From Colwellia psychrerythraea (GTDB lineage: Bacteria; Pseudomonadota; Gammaproteobacteria; Enterobacterales; Alteromonadaceae), in assembly GCA_002163005.1 (NCBI GenBank), contig MAAF01000064.1, positions 1-64,000 of the forward strand: a DNA stretch of 64,000 nucleotides. Reading direction: 5' to 3'. Below, one piece after another: positions 19,134 to 30,602 of the stretch (positions within the stretch are counted from its first letter, which is position 1; each line of letters begins with the position of its first letter). The notes below the pieces were generated by a model. That model saw only the letters and a program-made list of their open reading frames with translations, was not told the origin of the DNA and made no database searches. The translations under genes were made by a program, and so were the position numbers.

Positions 19134-21065
19134 TTAATCACCAATACTCATATTAATGACTTGCTCAAAAATCTGACTGACCTGCCCTGGTTTGTGCTGA
19201 TAAATTTCTTGATAAGCCAAAACGCTTTTTACGTAGTTACGGGTTTCTTTAAAGGGGATAGTTTCTATCCAAATATCCGCTGGCATGGCATGAGTATTCT
19301 TTAACCATCCCTTTACCCTATAAGGCCCTGCATTATAAGATGCCGTAGCAAGCACCTGATTTCCTTTGTTTTTATCAAGTAATTTACGTAAGTATTTTGT
19401 TCCTAACTTGATGTTATTATCCGCATTGTATAAATACTGCCGACTGATACTGCCCCGTTTTAATTGTTTTGCCGTTTTGGGCATAAGCTGCATTAATCCT
19501 TTTGCTCCTACCGGTGAACTGGCATCTGTCATAAACGAACTTTCTCTTCTGGCAATAGCAAAAGCCCATGCTGGGTTTATTTCCTGCTTCTTCGCATGCT
19601 GATTAATCTTTTCATCAAATGCTTTAGGAAATCGCAGTTCAACATCATCCAGATAACCAACTTTTGACAAGGTGAATATTGCTCGGTCAAACCAACCATT
19701 TTCATTAGCGAGCTTTGCTGCGACTAATTTTTCACGATTACTGAGTTGTGTAAGCCAATAACGCCACTCTCTTCGTGCTTTGACATAACGGCCTAAATAA
19801 TAAAATTCAAACGCTCTCTTAGCAGAGGGATGTAACAATATGGCATTTTTTTCCTGGCGACTGATCGCTAATGGACTATTTTGTAAACTAACAGGGGTTT
19901 CTAAATAGCTAGCAGCCAAAAAACCATAATAATGACGTTTACTTGATAATTCGTTCATGACATCTTGACCATGTTCTAAATCATCCGTAGCAATCAATGC
20001 TCTTGCATACCAATACCGCCATTGTAATTTTGCTTTATATTTTTCAGGCATTGTTGCCAACTCTTGCAAAACCAGTTGCCAATTTTGCTGCTTTAATACT
20101 TCAGTTAACTGCCACTGCATAATATTGCTGTCTATATTCAGCGGGTCTAACTTTTCGAGCCAGTTTCTAGCTTGTGGATGATTTTTACTGGCTAACGCCA
20201 CAGCAAATTTTGCTACTATTTGCTGATGTTGTATTGTTGAAAAAGTAAACACTTGCTGTGCCTTTTTATAACTCGTTAACGCTTTATTAGGATCACGCCA
20301 AACTAAGCGCTTGATGCCATAAGTATATATTTGGCTTTCTTTTGCTGACTTTTTAGTAAACTTATATTGTCTCGTTACTGTTGCAGGATCACGTCTTACT
20401 TGATGCCATAGTCGCCCTAAATATTGTTGATCCTTTGGCAGTAAATTAGTTAAATAAGGAATTAAGGTATGTTTTCCCCCCTTTGCCGCTAACGCTATGC
20501 GTTGCCATACAACGTCATCTGTTCTATAACCCGCTTTTTGCCACTGTTTAATTATCGGATCACAAACTTTATCTAACGATTTACCTACTAACCATAATTT
20601 TGTTACTTGAGGTAACACGACACTTTTTGGTAAACCTGCTTTTAACGAAAAATTTAGTTTGTGACAAGTAAGTACTGTATTACGCGTGTTTTGATAAAAT
20701 TCAAGAAAAAGTGCTCCTTTATTCTTTTTGGCCAAAAACATTAGCCATGCTTTTCGTAATGGCCAGTCCAATGGCGAATGTTGGTGTTTTTCTAAAAAAG
20801 TGGCTATTTCCCCTGCTGAAGATAACTGCATGGTTTCCAAGAGACGACGCTGGTCTAAATAAGGTTGTAGGGGGTAGTAATACAATTGGTTATACAGACT
20901 TTGATACTGTTGAGAATTACTTTTCGCTAATAATTTTTCAGCCTTTAGGAATGCTCTTTGCTGCCCAACATCGGTCAATATTTGAAAACCATCATTGGCT
21001 TGCGCAATATTAATTGATATAAGTGCACAAACAGACAGCAATAAAACCTTTAGAATACTTTTCAC
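19134..21065 (-). CDS. slt: Soluble lytic murein transglycosylase
   Basis: Cuts peptidoglycan between MurNAc and GlcNAc, leaving 1,6-anhydro ends; acts in the periplasm. 643 residues: signal peptide 1-23 (cleaved after AQA), a long alpha-superhelical U/L region, and a C-terminal SLT catalytic domain with ARRESSFMTDASSPVGAKGLMQLMP-type residues (catalytic Glu in RRESSF) followed by NIKLGTKYL and ASYNAGPYRVKGW. Length matches Slt70. It is transcribed away from tusA; no operon partners are evident. Confidence 0.95.
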   Translation of the reverse strand: MKSILKVLLLSVCALISINIAQANDGFQILTDVGQQRAFLKAEKLLAKSNSQQYQSLYNQLYYYPLQPYLDQRRLLETMQLSSAGEIATFLEKHQHSPLDWPLRKAWLMFLAKKNKGALFLEFYQNTRNTVLTCHKLNFSLKAGLPKSVVLPQVTKLWLVGKSLDKVCDPIIKQWQKAGYRTDDVVWQRIALAAKGGKHTLIPYLTNLLPKDQQYLGRLWHQVRRDPATVTRQYKFTKKSAKESQIYTYGIKRLVWRDPNKALTSYKKAQQVFTFSTIQHQQIVAKFAVALASKNHPQARNWLEKLDPLNIDSNIMQWQLTEVLKQQNWQLVLQELATMPEKYKAKLQWRYWYARALIATDDLEHGQDVMNELSSKRHYYGFLAASYLETPVSLQNSPLAISRQEKNAILLHPSAKRAFEFYYLGRYVKARREWRYWLTQLSNREKLVAAKLANENGWFDRAIFTLSKVGYLDDVELRFPKAFDEKINQHAKKQEINPAWAFAIARRESSFMTDASSPVGAKGLMQLMPKTAKQLKRGSISRQYLYNADNNIKLGTKYLRKLLDKNKGNQVLATASYNAGPYRVKGWLKNTHAMPADIWIETIPFKETRNYVKSVLAYQEIYQHKPGQVSQIFEQVINMSIGD

Positions 21066-21239
21066 TGGTACCTCTGGAGTCGGTAATAAAAATTATGGGG
21101 AGATAACACACTAAGTTATTTCGATAAATCAAGTATAGCTGAAGCCATTTTTTCTACGTTGATCCCGCTTTATTTCTTATGCTGCAATACCTAAACAAGG
21201 TATAATTATTTATAAACTAATTTGACTAATGTACACCTA

Positions 21240-21485
21240 ATGACTATTACTATTTTTCAAAAAACTGATCATACCTTAGATGCCATTGGTCTACGTTGTC
21301 CTGAACCTGTGATGATGATTCGTATGAATATTAGAAAAATTGCTAGCGGTGAAACTTTACTAATAAAATGTGATGACCCCTCGACTGCTAGAGACATTCC
21401 AAGCTTTTGTCGTTTTATGGAACATGAATTACTGGCTAAACAAACAGACACGCTACCTTTTTTATATGTTATTAAAAAAAACTAA
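21240..21485 (+). CDS. tusA: Sulfur carrier protein TusA
   Basis: Small sulfurtransferase that takes persulfide sulfur from IscS and passes it on for 2-thiouridine formation in tRNA. The CPxP motif ([11 protein letters not shown]) holds the active cysteine, and the C-terminal half keeps the family pattern ([16 protein letters not shown]). A TTG six codons upstream keeps the frame open, but the ATG at 21240 yields 81 residues, the length of E. coli TusA. It is divergent from slt. Confidence 0.95.
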   Translation: MTITIFQKTDHTLDAIGLRCPEPVMMIRMNIRKIASGETLLIKCDDPSTARDIPSFCRFMEHELLAKQTDTLPFLYVIKKN

Positions 21486-21601
21486 CAAGTTGCAAGTGAT
21501 GGCTATTACACATCGAGCAATATCTTATAACCAACTCTAGTAATAAAGAATTTATTTCTTTTTACATAGTAACAAAAAATTTCTTATTTTCATCCTGTTG
21601 A

Positions 21602-21850
21602 TATCAGTTTTTCGCAGCACTATTATTAATATTAGGCGATAACCGTCGACACAGTGCTGATTCGCATCTTTATGACTTTATTCACCATCAGGAGTTACTA
21701 GGAAAGGCTACTGCCATTGCATTTTCTGTTGATTACGATAATTATTATATTCCTCGCTCAGACCGTTTTTTCTTGATATTTATGATATCTAGATACTATT
21801 CACTTTTATTAACAAAAAATCCCCTATACCTTATGAGTGTTGGGGATTAA
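21602..21850 (+). pseudogene. Remnant of a signal peptidase I (S26) gene
   Basis: An open frame with no start codon whose translation matches the C-terminal part of signal peptidase I. It begins after an in-frame TGA at 21599 and runs to a TAA at 21848. It contains LGDNRRHSADSH, the family box usually GDN-x3-S-x-DSR with the last Arg replaced, then ELLGKATAIAF and a Y-x-PR-x-xR-F tail. The serine and lysine catalytic regions and the membrane anchor are missing. This looks like a decayed second lepB-type gene. The rest of the gap (21486-21601) shows nothing I recognise. Confidence 0.6.
21818..21850 (-). terminator. Terminator after the YdcH-family gene
   Basis: On the minus strand AATCCCC ... 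GGGGATT with a 17-nt loop is followed by TTTTT, 23 bp past the stop of the YdcH-like gene. It overlaps the end of the signal peptidase remnant on the other strand. Confidence 0.65.
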
Positions 21851-21872
21851 CGTTGTAACTTTGCAGTAAAAA

Positions 21873-22124
21873 CTATGCTGGTATTTGTACTTTTTTCAAC
21901 ATAACAAATAACTTATCTTTTAGCTTAAGTCTTTGTTTCTTTTTACCATCTAAGTACTCATCACTGGTATTCTCTACACCTTGCTCAATACGATTAACTT
22001 CGTGATCAGTTTCATGATATTCATTAAAAAGTCGCGCAAAGTGATTATCATTGATTTTTAAGTGATGTATCTCATCCGTAAGATCTGGGAATTCGTGGTG
22101 TAAATCATGTTTTTCTAATGTCAT
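21873..22124 (-). CDS. YdcH family (DUF465) small protein
   Basis: An 83-residue, highly charged helical protein of the YdcH/DUF465 family: HHEFPDL near the start, then DNHFARLFNEYHE and NRIEQGVENTSDEYL, the family signature. The ATG at 22124 is used because GGAG lies seven bases upstream; a TTG at 22136 would be inside that ribosome binding site. Probably a coiled coil; the function is unknown. It follows the DksA/TraR-like gene by 32 bp and likely shares its transcript. Confidence 0.88.
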   Translation of the reverse strand: MTLEKHDLHHEFPDLTDEIHHLKINDNHFARLFNEYHETDHEVNRIEQGVENTSDEYLDGKKKQRLKLKDKLFVMLKKVQIPA

Positions 22125-22156
22125 ATTTAGCTCCAAAAGTTATTGTTAATATTTTA

Positions 22157-22471
22157 TTAAATAGCGCACTTAATACATTTAGTTGTATAAGGTAATGCCG
22201 ACAATCTATCAGGGTTAATGGGTTCATCACACTCAACACAATTGCCGTACAAACCCTCTGTTATTCGTTTTAATGCCGATTTCACTAAGCTCAACTCTAG
22301 CTTCGCCTCGTGATGAATTTCATCAAGCACACCATCATTTTCAGTTTCTGTTGCTTGTTCAGAAAAATCTTGTGATCTACCTTTATGAAAATCAGCTTCT
22401 ATCGCAGTAATTCGCTTTGTTAACTGTATTAATTTATCTTCTAATAATATCGTTATCTCTTGGCTTGGCAT
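22157..22471 (-). CDS. DksA/TraR-type C4 zinc finger protein
   Basis: A 104-residue protein of the DksA/TraR superfamily. An N-terminal helical part (about 1-70) is followed by ERI-like RITEGLYGNCVECDEPI and CIKC, forming a Cys4 zinc finger near the end. Full-length DksA is about 150 residues, so this is a short paralogue; such proteins may enter the RNA polymerase secondary channel, but the acidic tip residues of DksA cannot be confirmed here. AAGGAG precedes the ATG. An FNR-like box lies upstream (22547-22560). Confidence 0.85.
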   Translation of the reverse strand: MPSQEITILLEDKLIQLTKRITAIEADFHKGRSQDFSEQATETENDGVLDEIHHEAKLELSLVKSALKRITEGLYGNCVECDEPINPDRLSALPYTTKCIKCAI

Positions 22472-22546
22472 AACCAGCTCCTTATTGGTCGGTATCTATT
22501 TATATTCGCCCTTACATTCACCTTACGCCTATTTATGTTCTTGTTG

Positions 22547-22560
22547 TTGATCTAGCTCAA
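22547..22560 (-). promoter_or_regulatory. Candidate FNR box upstream of the DksA/TraR-like gene
   Basis: TTGAT-CTAG-CTCAA matches the FNR consensus at 9 of 10 positions. On the minus strand a possible -10 TATAAA lies at 22504-22499, which would put the box centre near -61, a class I activator position. No -35 is visible. Tentative. Confidence 0.35.
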
Positions 22561-22605
22561 ATTTTTCATTTCATTTGCTATATTAATATCACTTGAATTT
22601 TAGGC

Positions 22606-22640
22606 ATAAAAAAAGGCCATGCTGCCATGACCTTTTTATT
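22606..22640 (-). terminator. Terminator after glyS
   Basis: On the minus strand AAAAAGGTCATG, a 4-nt loop and CATGGCCTTTTT form a 12-bp stem with one mismatch, followed by more Ts. It lies about 20 bp beyond the glyS stop. Confidence 0.85.
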
Positions 22641-22658
22641 TTCTTTCTAACTTATTCT

Positions 22659-24725
22659 TTACTGCAAGACAGATATATCTGCGATTGCAAAGAAGCTATT
22701 TCTAATTTCATTGAGTAATGTTAAACGGTTTATTTTAACCGCTTCATCATCACTCATCACCATAACACCATCAAAGAAGGTATCTATCGGTGCTTTAAGC
22801 TGAGCTAATTCAGAAAGAGCTGCTTGGTAATTCTTATCAGCCATTAACGGCGTAACTTTCAAACGTATTTCTTGGTAGATATTAGCTAGATCACGTTCCG
22901 CTTGCTCTGTTGCTAAATCAGTATTAAACGACTGGTAAAGTTCACCATCGAATTTAGCCAAGATATTACCAACACGCTTATTAGCAGCAGCAAGTGTTGC
23001 AGCCTCAGGTAATTCACCAAAGAAAGTTACTGCTTTAATACGCTTTTCAAAATCAAGTGGTGCACTTGGCTTTTTAGCCAATACCGCTTGGATAACATCA
23101 ACGCTAATACCTTGTTCTTGATAAAAAGCACGGAAGCGACCCATAATAAATTCAAGTACATCATTGGCGGTATTTTCGTTAACCAACTTATCGCCAAATA
23201 ATTCAATACTTTTATTAATCAAAGTAGACAAGTCTAAATCGAGCTGTTTTTCAATGATGATACGAATACTACCAATGGCAGCTCTTCGTAATGCAAAGGG
23301 GTCTTTATCACCCTTAGGGGCCTGGTTAATACCAAATATTCCCACTAAGCTATCAATCTTGTCACTAATAGCTACTGCACAGCCAATATTAGCTTCTGGT
23401 AAAGAATCACCTGCAAAACGTGGACGATATTGATCTTCCAATGCTTGTGCAATATTTTCATTTTCACCATCATGTAATGCGTAGTACTTACCCATAGTGC
23501 CTTGCACTTGTGGAAACTCTAAGACCATATCTGACATTAAATCAGTTTTACTCAGTAAACCGGCACGATAAGCATCTTGCGCATTCTCGTTTAATTGTTC
23601 GGCGATGAATTGGGATAATGAGGCGATTCGCTCAGACTTTGCCTTCAATGTACCTAATTGTTTTTGGAATAAAACTGACTCAAGACTTACTAATCTTGAT
23701 TCTAAACTCAGTTTTTTATCTGTTTTAAAGAAAAATTCAGCATCGGCTAATCGTGGACGAATAACTTTTTCATTACCAAAAATAACAGTACTCGGGTCTT
23801 TAGATTCAATGTTAGCGACAAAAATAAATTTATTGACTAATTGACCCTTCTTATCTGTGACCGGAAAATACTTCTGATGATCTTTCATCGAATATATTAA
23901 CGGCTCTGCAGGAACATTTAAGAATTCTTCATCAAAGGTTCCCACTAAAGTAACTGGCCACTCAACTAAAGCGGTAACTTCGTTAAGTAACTCTTCATCA
24001 ATTAGCGCTACAGCGTCAATATCGTTAGCAGCTTGTTTTATTTGAGTAACAATTTTATTTTGTCTTTCATTAAAATCGACTTCAACATAGGCTTTGGCTA
24101 ATTCAGCTTGGTAATCATTCGCGTGATTAATTGTCACTAAACCTTCATGGTGAAAGCGATGACCTTGTACTTGATTGCTTGAGCTAACTCCAAGGGCCTC
24201 TCCTGCAATAATATCACTACCAAAAAGCATAGTTAATGTGTGTACAGGGCGAATAAACTGAATACGCTCAGCTCCCCAACGCATAGGTTTAGCAATTGGT
24301 AGTTTATTTAATGCAGCAGTGACCATAGCCGGTATCAGTTCAACAATGGCTTTACCTGGTACAGTGGCACGATGAAGCAACCACTCACCTTTGTCGGTAA
24401 CTAAACGCTCAGCTTGATCAACATCGATACCATTCGATCTAGCCCAACCTTGCGCAGCTTTACTGGCATTGCCAGCGTCATCAAATGCAACATTGACTGC
24501 TGGACCACGTTTTTCTACTATTTTATCATCTTGTTTATCAACTAAATCAAAAACTTGAACAGCAAAACGACGAGGTGTAGCAAACCATTTAATATCGCTA
24601 TACACTAAATTATGACTATCAAGTTGGCTCTTTATGTTGTCATAAAAAGCTGTCGCTAATGTTTTTAATGATTTAGGTGGTAACTCTTCTGTACCAAGCT
24701 CAATAAGGAGTGTTTCCGTAGTCAT
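22659..24725 (-). CDS. glyS: Glycyl-tRNA synthetase beta subunit
   Basis: Beta subunit of the bacterial alpha2beta2 glycyl-tRNA synthetase; it recognises and binds tRNA-Gly. The 688 residues match the E. coli subunit (689). The start TETLLIELGTEELPPKSL is highly conserved, as are RRFAVQV and KPMRWG. The C-terminal domain resembles the anticodon-binding region of ArgRS. Its start codon shares a base with the end of glyQ, so the subunits are translationally coupled. Confidence 0.97.
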   Translation of the reverse strand: MTTETLLIELGTEELPPKSLKTLATAFYDNIKSQLDSHNLVYSDIKWFATPRRFAVQVFDLVDKQDDKIVEKRGPAVNVAFDDAGNASKAAQGWARSNGIDVDQAERLVTDKGEWLLHRATVPGKAIVELIPAMVTAALNKLPIAKPMRWGAERIQFIRPVHTLTMLFGSDIIAGEALGVSSSNQVQGHRFHHEGLVTINHANDYQAELAKAYVEVDFNERQNKIVTQIKQAANDIDAVALIDEELLNEVTALVEWPVTLVGTFDEEFLNVPAEPLIYSMKDHQKYFPVTDKKGQLVNKFIFVANIESKDPSTVIFGNEKVIRPRLADAEFFFKTDKKLSLESRLVSLESVLFQKQLGTLKAKSERIASLSQFIAEQLNENAQDAYRAGLLSKTDLMSDMVLEFPQVQGTMGKYYALHDGENENIAQALEDQYRPRFAGDSLPEANIGCAVAISDKIDSLVGIFGINQAPKGDKDPFALRRAAIGSIRIIIEKQLDLDLSTLINKSIELFGDKLVNENTANDVLEFIMGRFRAFYQEQGISVDVIQAVLAKKPSAPLDFEKRIKAVTFFGELPEAATLAAANKRVGNILAKFDGELYQSFNTDLATEQAERDLANIYQEIRLKVTPLMADKNYQAALSELAQLKAPIDTFFDGVMVMSDDEAVKINRLTLLNEIRNSFFAIADISVLQ

Positions 24726-25666
24726 TATTTATCTCCTTTAGCTAGTGATTCATTGGTACTAGCTTCATTATTCTTACACATTGGGAAACCAAGCTCTTCA
24801 CGTTTTTGGTAATAAGCTTCTGCAACCGCTTTAGATAAAGTACGTACACGTAAAATATAACGTTGACGCTCAGTTACTGAGATCGCATGACGAGCATCAA
24901 GTAAATTAAAGGCATGTGAAGCTTTCATTACTTGCTCGTAAGCCGGTAAAGGTAAGTTAGCTTCAATCAATTTTTGACTATCTTTTTCACATTGATCAAA
25001 TTGCTTAAATAACGCATCTACATCTGCGTGTTCAAAATTATAAGTAGATTGCTCTACTTCATTTTGATGGAAAATATCTCGGTAATGAACAGTCCCTAAC
25101 GGACCATCAGTCCATACTAGATCATAAATGCTATCCACATTTTGGATATACATGGCTAAACGCTCTAACCCGTAAGTTATTTCACCGGTAACAGGCGTAC
25201 ACTCTAAACCACCAACTTGTTGGAAGTAGGTAAATTGTGATATTTCCATGCCATTTAACCAAATTTCCCAACCTAAACCCCAAGCACCTAATGTTGGTGA
25301 CTCCCAGTTATCTTCAACAAAGCGTATATCATGAACAAGTGGATCTACACCTAACTCTTTTAAGGAATTAAGGTAAAGCTCCTGAAAATTCTTAGGCGAC
25401 GGTTTTAACATCACTTGAAATTGATAATAATGCTGTAAGCGATTTGGATTATCACCATAACGGCCATCCGTAGGACGACGGCAAGGTTGTACATAAGCAC
25501 TACTAATTGGCTCTGGACCAATTGAGCGTAAAAAAGTCATCGGGTGGAATGTACCTGCCCCAACTTCCATATCGAGCGGCTGTACGATTGCACAACCTTG
25601 ACGTGACCAATAATCTTGCAATTGCAAAATTAAGCCTTGAAAAGTTTTACTATTGTAAGTTGTCAT
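24725..25666 (-). CDS. glyQ: Glycyl-tRNA synthetase alpha subunit
   Basis: Catalytic class II subunit that makes glycyl-adenylate and charges tRNA-Gly. Conserved blocks include [48 protein letters not shown] and FQVGGLEC-like [13 protein letters not shown] at 25681 would add five residues; the ATG at 25666 fits the family start (MxxxxxKTFQGL), giving 313 residues with a slightly longer tail than E. coli. It is directly upstream of glyS. Confidence 0.97.
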   Translation of the reverse strand: MTTYNSKTFQGLILQLQDYWSRQGCAIVQPLDMEVGAGTFHPMTFLRSIGPEPISSAYVQPCRRPTDGRYGDNPNRLQHYYQFQVMLKPSPKNFQELYLNSLKELGVDPLVHDIRFVEDNWESPTLGAWGLGWEIWLNGMEISQFTYFQQVGGLECTPVTGEITYGLERLAMYIQNVDSIYDLVWTDGPLGTVHYRDIFHQNEVEQSTYNFEHADVDALFKQFDQCEKDSQKLIEANLPLPAYEQVMKASHAFNLLDARHAISVTERQRYILRVRTLSKAVAEAYYQKREELGFPMCKNNEASTNESLAKGDK

Positions 25667-25787
25667 GGTGTTCAAATTCACTTTTGTCTAATTTAACTGA
25701 GCAAAGGATATTACTGAAAGTTATTTATCGTATTCTTTGCCATCTTATGCGGATTATTATTATAGCTTTTTTAGAGTATTTGTCCTA

Positions 25788-25816
25788 CAAAAATGCCCGA
25801 ATTTGAAGTCCGGGCA
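25788..25816 (-). terminator. Terminator after gyrB
   Basis: On the minus strand TGCCCG, an 11-nt loop and CGGGCA are followed by TTTTT, 24 bp past the gyrB stop. A good intrinsic terminator for the dnaA-dnaN-recF-gyrB run. Confidence 0.85.
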
Positions 25817-25839
25817 TCCTATTCAGCGACTAATAATAG

Positions 25840-28293
<2,454 letters not shown>

Positions 28294-29424
28294 CTACTCA
28301 ATCTTAACTGAATTATTCACAGGTAATATACCACCATGTTTCACGTGAAACATGTGATATTTATTTTTACTACTCTCTTTATTAGTAACTGAGTCGTCAT
28401 TAATAAAAGGTTGTAATACACCCTCTTCTATTGCCGTAATAATTACTTGGCAATCCAAAATACTTAAAGCCGTTGACAAAGATTCTCTAGAATTAGCATC
28501 TAATTCAGCACCTATGTCGTCAATAAGTAAAATTGGTTTTACTCGATTAACTCTTGCAATCAATTTAGCCTGTGCAAATGTTAATGCCAGTAAAAACAAC
28601 TTTTGTTGTCCCCTCGAAAGTTGACTCTCTAATGCCTGCTTTGCGATGAGAAATTTCACATCAAATTTATGCGCACCATAAATACTATAACCAAAAGCTT
28701 GTTCTCTTTCATGGCTATCGCTTAACGCATCAATTAAATTCTTTTTTTGTGGCCAACCCTGTAAATATTGTACAGTTACCTTGTCAGCAATATTGGGTAA
28801 CAAAATTTCTAACCAATAGGGTAACTCTGAAATTAAGTTAGTAATGTATTGAGATCTAACTTCAGCAACCTGCTCTGAAAGTTGACAAAATAAACCAGTC
28901 CAATAATCAAATGTAGCTTTATCTAAACTATGCCGTATACAGGCATTACGCTGTTTTAATACTCTGTTGAATTCACGCCATTGTTTAGATGAATCATGTT
29001 TCACGTGAAACATACCTAACTCTATAAAACGTCGACGTTCTTTCGGTCCTCCAAAAAACAATTTAAAACTTTCAGGAGTGACGATTTGCACAGCAATATT
29101 TTTTGCCAACTCAGATAAACGTGCATGACGCTCACCATTAATTTTAATGAGCGTAACGCCGGTCTGTAAATTTTTACTTAAGCCAAGTTGTAACTCGTTT
29201 ACATCTTTAATACTGACAACAAAATTATCGGTTTCGTAACTGGCAAGATGCTCTACTTTACTCGTTCGAAATGACTTGCCGTGACCTAGAAAAAATATGG
29301 CTTCAAGTAAGCTACTTTTTCCACTGCCATTATTGCCAACAAAAAAATTAAGCTTGGGATGTAAATCAATAGCAACAGATGACAAGTTTCTAAAGTTATA
29401 CGTAGTAAGCCTGGCAACACTCAT
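28294..29424 (-). CDS. recF: DNA repair/recombination ATPase RecF
   Basis: SMC-like ATPase that helps load RecA at single-strand gaps. 376 residues: Walker A GNNGSGKSS (30-38), signature SRGQQKLFLLAL (about 269-280) and Walker B ILLIDDIGAELD (about 303-314). E. coli RecF has 357 residues; the excess is mainly a C-terminal tail. The hexapeptide MFHVKH occurs twice, in the conserved mid-region and in that tail, in each case encoded by a perfect parS sequence. It lies between dnaN (36 bp) and gyrB (9 bp). Confidence 0.97.
   Translation of the reverse strand: MSVARLTTYNFRNLSSVAIDLHPKLNFFVGNNGSGKSSLLEAIFFLGHGKSFRTSKVEHLASYETDNFVVSIKDVNELQLGLSKNLQTGVTLIKINGERHARLSELAKNIAVQIVTPESFKLFFGGPKERRRFIELGMFHVKHDSSKQWREFNRVLKQRNACIRHSLDKATFDYWTGLFCQLSEQVAEVRSQYITNLISELPYWLEILLPNIADKVTVQYLQGWPQKKNLIDALSDSHEREQAFGYSIYGAHKFDVKFLIAKQALESQLSRGQQKLFLLALTFAQAKLIARVNRVKPILLIDDIGAELDANSRESLSTALSILDCQVIITAIEEGVLQPFINDDSVTNKESSKNKYHMFHVKHGGILPVNNSVKIE
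28337..28352. promoter_or_regulatory. parS centromere site, distal copy in recF
   Basis: Exact 16-bp palindrome TGTTTCACGTGAAACA, the bacterial parS consensus bound by ParB. Flanking bases extend the palindrome to 20 bp. It lies in the C-terminal tail of recF, encoding FHVK and neighbours. parA and parB are in the same window about 12 kb away. Confidence 0.95.
28997..29012. promoter_or_regulatory. parS centromere site, proximal copy in recF
   Basis: Second exact TGTTTCACGTGAAACA palindrome, 660 bp from the first and in the same codon phase, so it also encodes MFHVKH. Here the peptide coincides with the conserved FHV-x-H region of RecF. Confidence 0.95.
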
Positions 29425-29460
29425 CAGTAAAAAAAGTACCTATTAACCATAATATAAAAT

Positions 29461-30564
29461 CTACAAACGCATCGGCATAACAACGTAAAGCGCTTCACCA
29501 TTGTTACTACCTTCTATTACTACACTACTGTTTGCATCTGCTAAAGTAAATTTAACATTTTCGTCTTTGATAGCACTTAACACATCAAGTACATAACTAA
29601 CGTTAAAGCCAATTTCTAGATCACCATAAGGAAAATTAATTTCAATTTCTTCCTCTGCTTGTTCTTGCTCTGGGTTATTGGCCGTAATTTTCAAATTGGT
29701 ATTTGAGAAATTTAAACGAACACCTTTAAATTTCTCATTCGATAAAATTGAGGCACGTGATAAAACCTGGCGAAGTGCATCTTTGTTAGTTTCAAAAACC
29801 TTGTCGCCATTTCTCGGTAATACTCTTCTGTAATCCGGAAATCGACCGTCGACTAATTTACTGGTGAAGGAGAACTCACTATCAATAATGCGAATGTGAT
29901 TAGAGCCTAAAAACACCTGCACAGCTTCATCAACAGGTGCAAGCAGACGAATTATTTCAAGGATACCTTTACGCGGAACAATAACTTGTCTAGCAGGTAA
30001 TGCTAAAGTTTCATTTGATATCTTACAAATAGCCAGACGATGACCATCCGTTGCCACTGAACGAATTTCGTTACCTTCACTTTCGATAGACATTCCGTTT
30101 AAGTAATAACGAACATCTTGGTTGGCCATCGAGAAATGAGTGCTTTCAATTAAACGTAAAAATTCAGATTTCAAAAGCTGAAACTCAACATCCCCTTTCC
30201 ATTCTTCAATATTTGGAAAATCGACAGCAGGTAAGGTAGAAAGTGAATATTTACTACGACCTGAAGATAACTTGATAGTTTCATCTATCACTTCAAAAGA
30301 AATTAAAGAACTCTCTGGTAGACTTTTACATATATCTAATAATTTACGAGCCGGAATAGTGATCTTACCATCGTCACCTTGATTTTGAATTTCAGCATAA
30401 GCAACCATCTCAAGTTCTAAATCTGTGGCCGTCAAAGTAAGTGAATGGCCACTAACTTCAAAAAGTATATTACTTAAAATTGGCAACGTACTTTTACGTT
30501 CTACTGCGCCAGAAACCAATAATAATGGTTTAAGTAATAATTCCCTATTAAGTGAAAACTTCAT
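29461..30564 (-). CDS. dnaN: DNA polymerase III beta subunit (sliding clamp)
   Basis: Ring-shaped clamp that tethers polymerase III to DNA. 367 residues, normal length, starting MKFSLNRELLLKPL and ending VVMPMRL, both typical. Three similar domains are expected; NILFEVSGHSLTLTATDLE and the second-domain region VATDGHRLA are recognisable. The C-terminal PMRL contributes to the partner-binding pocket. It lies 38 bp downstream of dnaA and upstream of recF. Confidence 0.98.
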   Translation of the reverse strand: MKFSLNRELLLKPLLLVSGAVERKSTLPILSNILFEVSGHSLTLTATDLELEMVAYAEIQNQGDDGKITIPARKLLDICKSLPESSLISFEVIDETIKLSSGRSKYSLSTLPAVDFPNIEEWKGDVEFQLLKSEFLRLIESTHFSMANQDVRYYLNGMSIESEGNEIRSVATDGHRLAICKISNETLALPARQVIVPRKGILEIIRLLAPVDEAVQVFLGSNHIRIIDSEFSFTSKLVDGRFPDYRRVLPRNGDKVFETNKDALRQVLSRASILSNEKFKGVRLNFSNTNLKITANNPEQEQAEEEIEINFPYGDLEIGFNVSYVLDVLSAIKDENVKFTLADANSSVVIEGSNNGEALYVVMPMRL

Positions 30565-30602
30565 TTTGTTACCTGCTTAAGTGCTGTTTTTATTTTTAAT
30601 AA

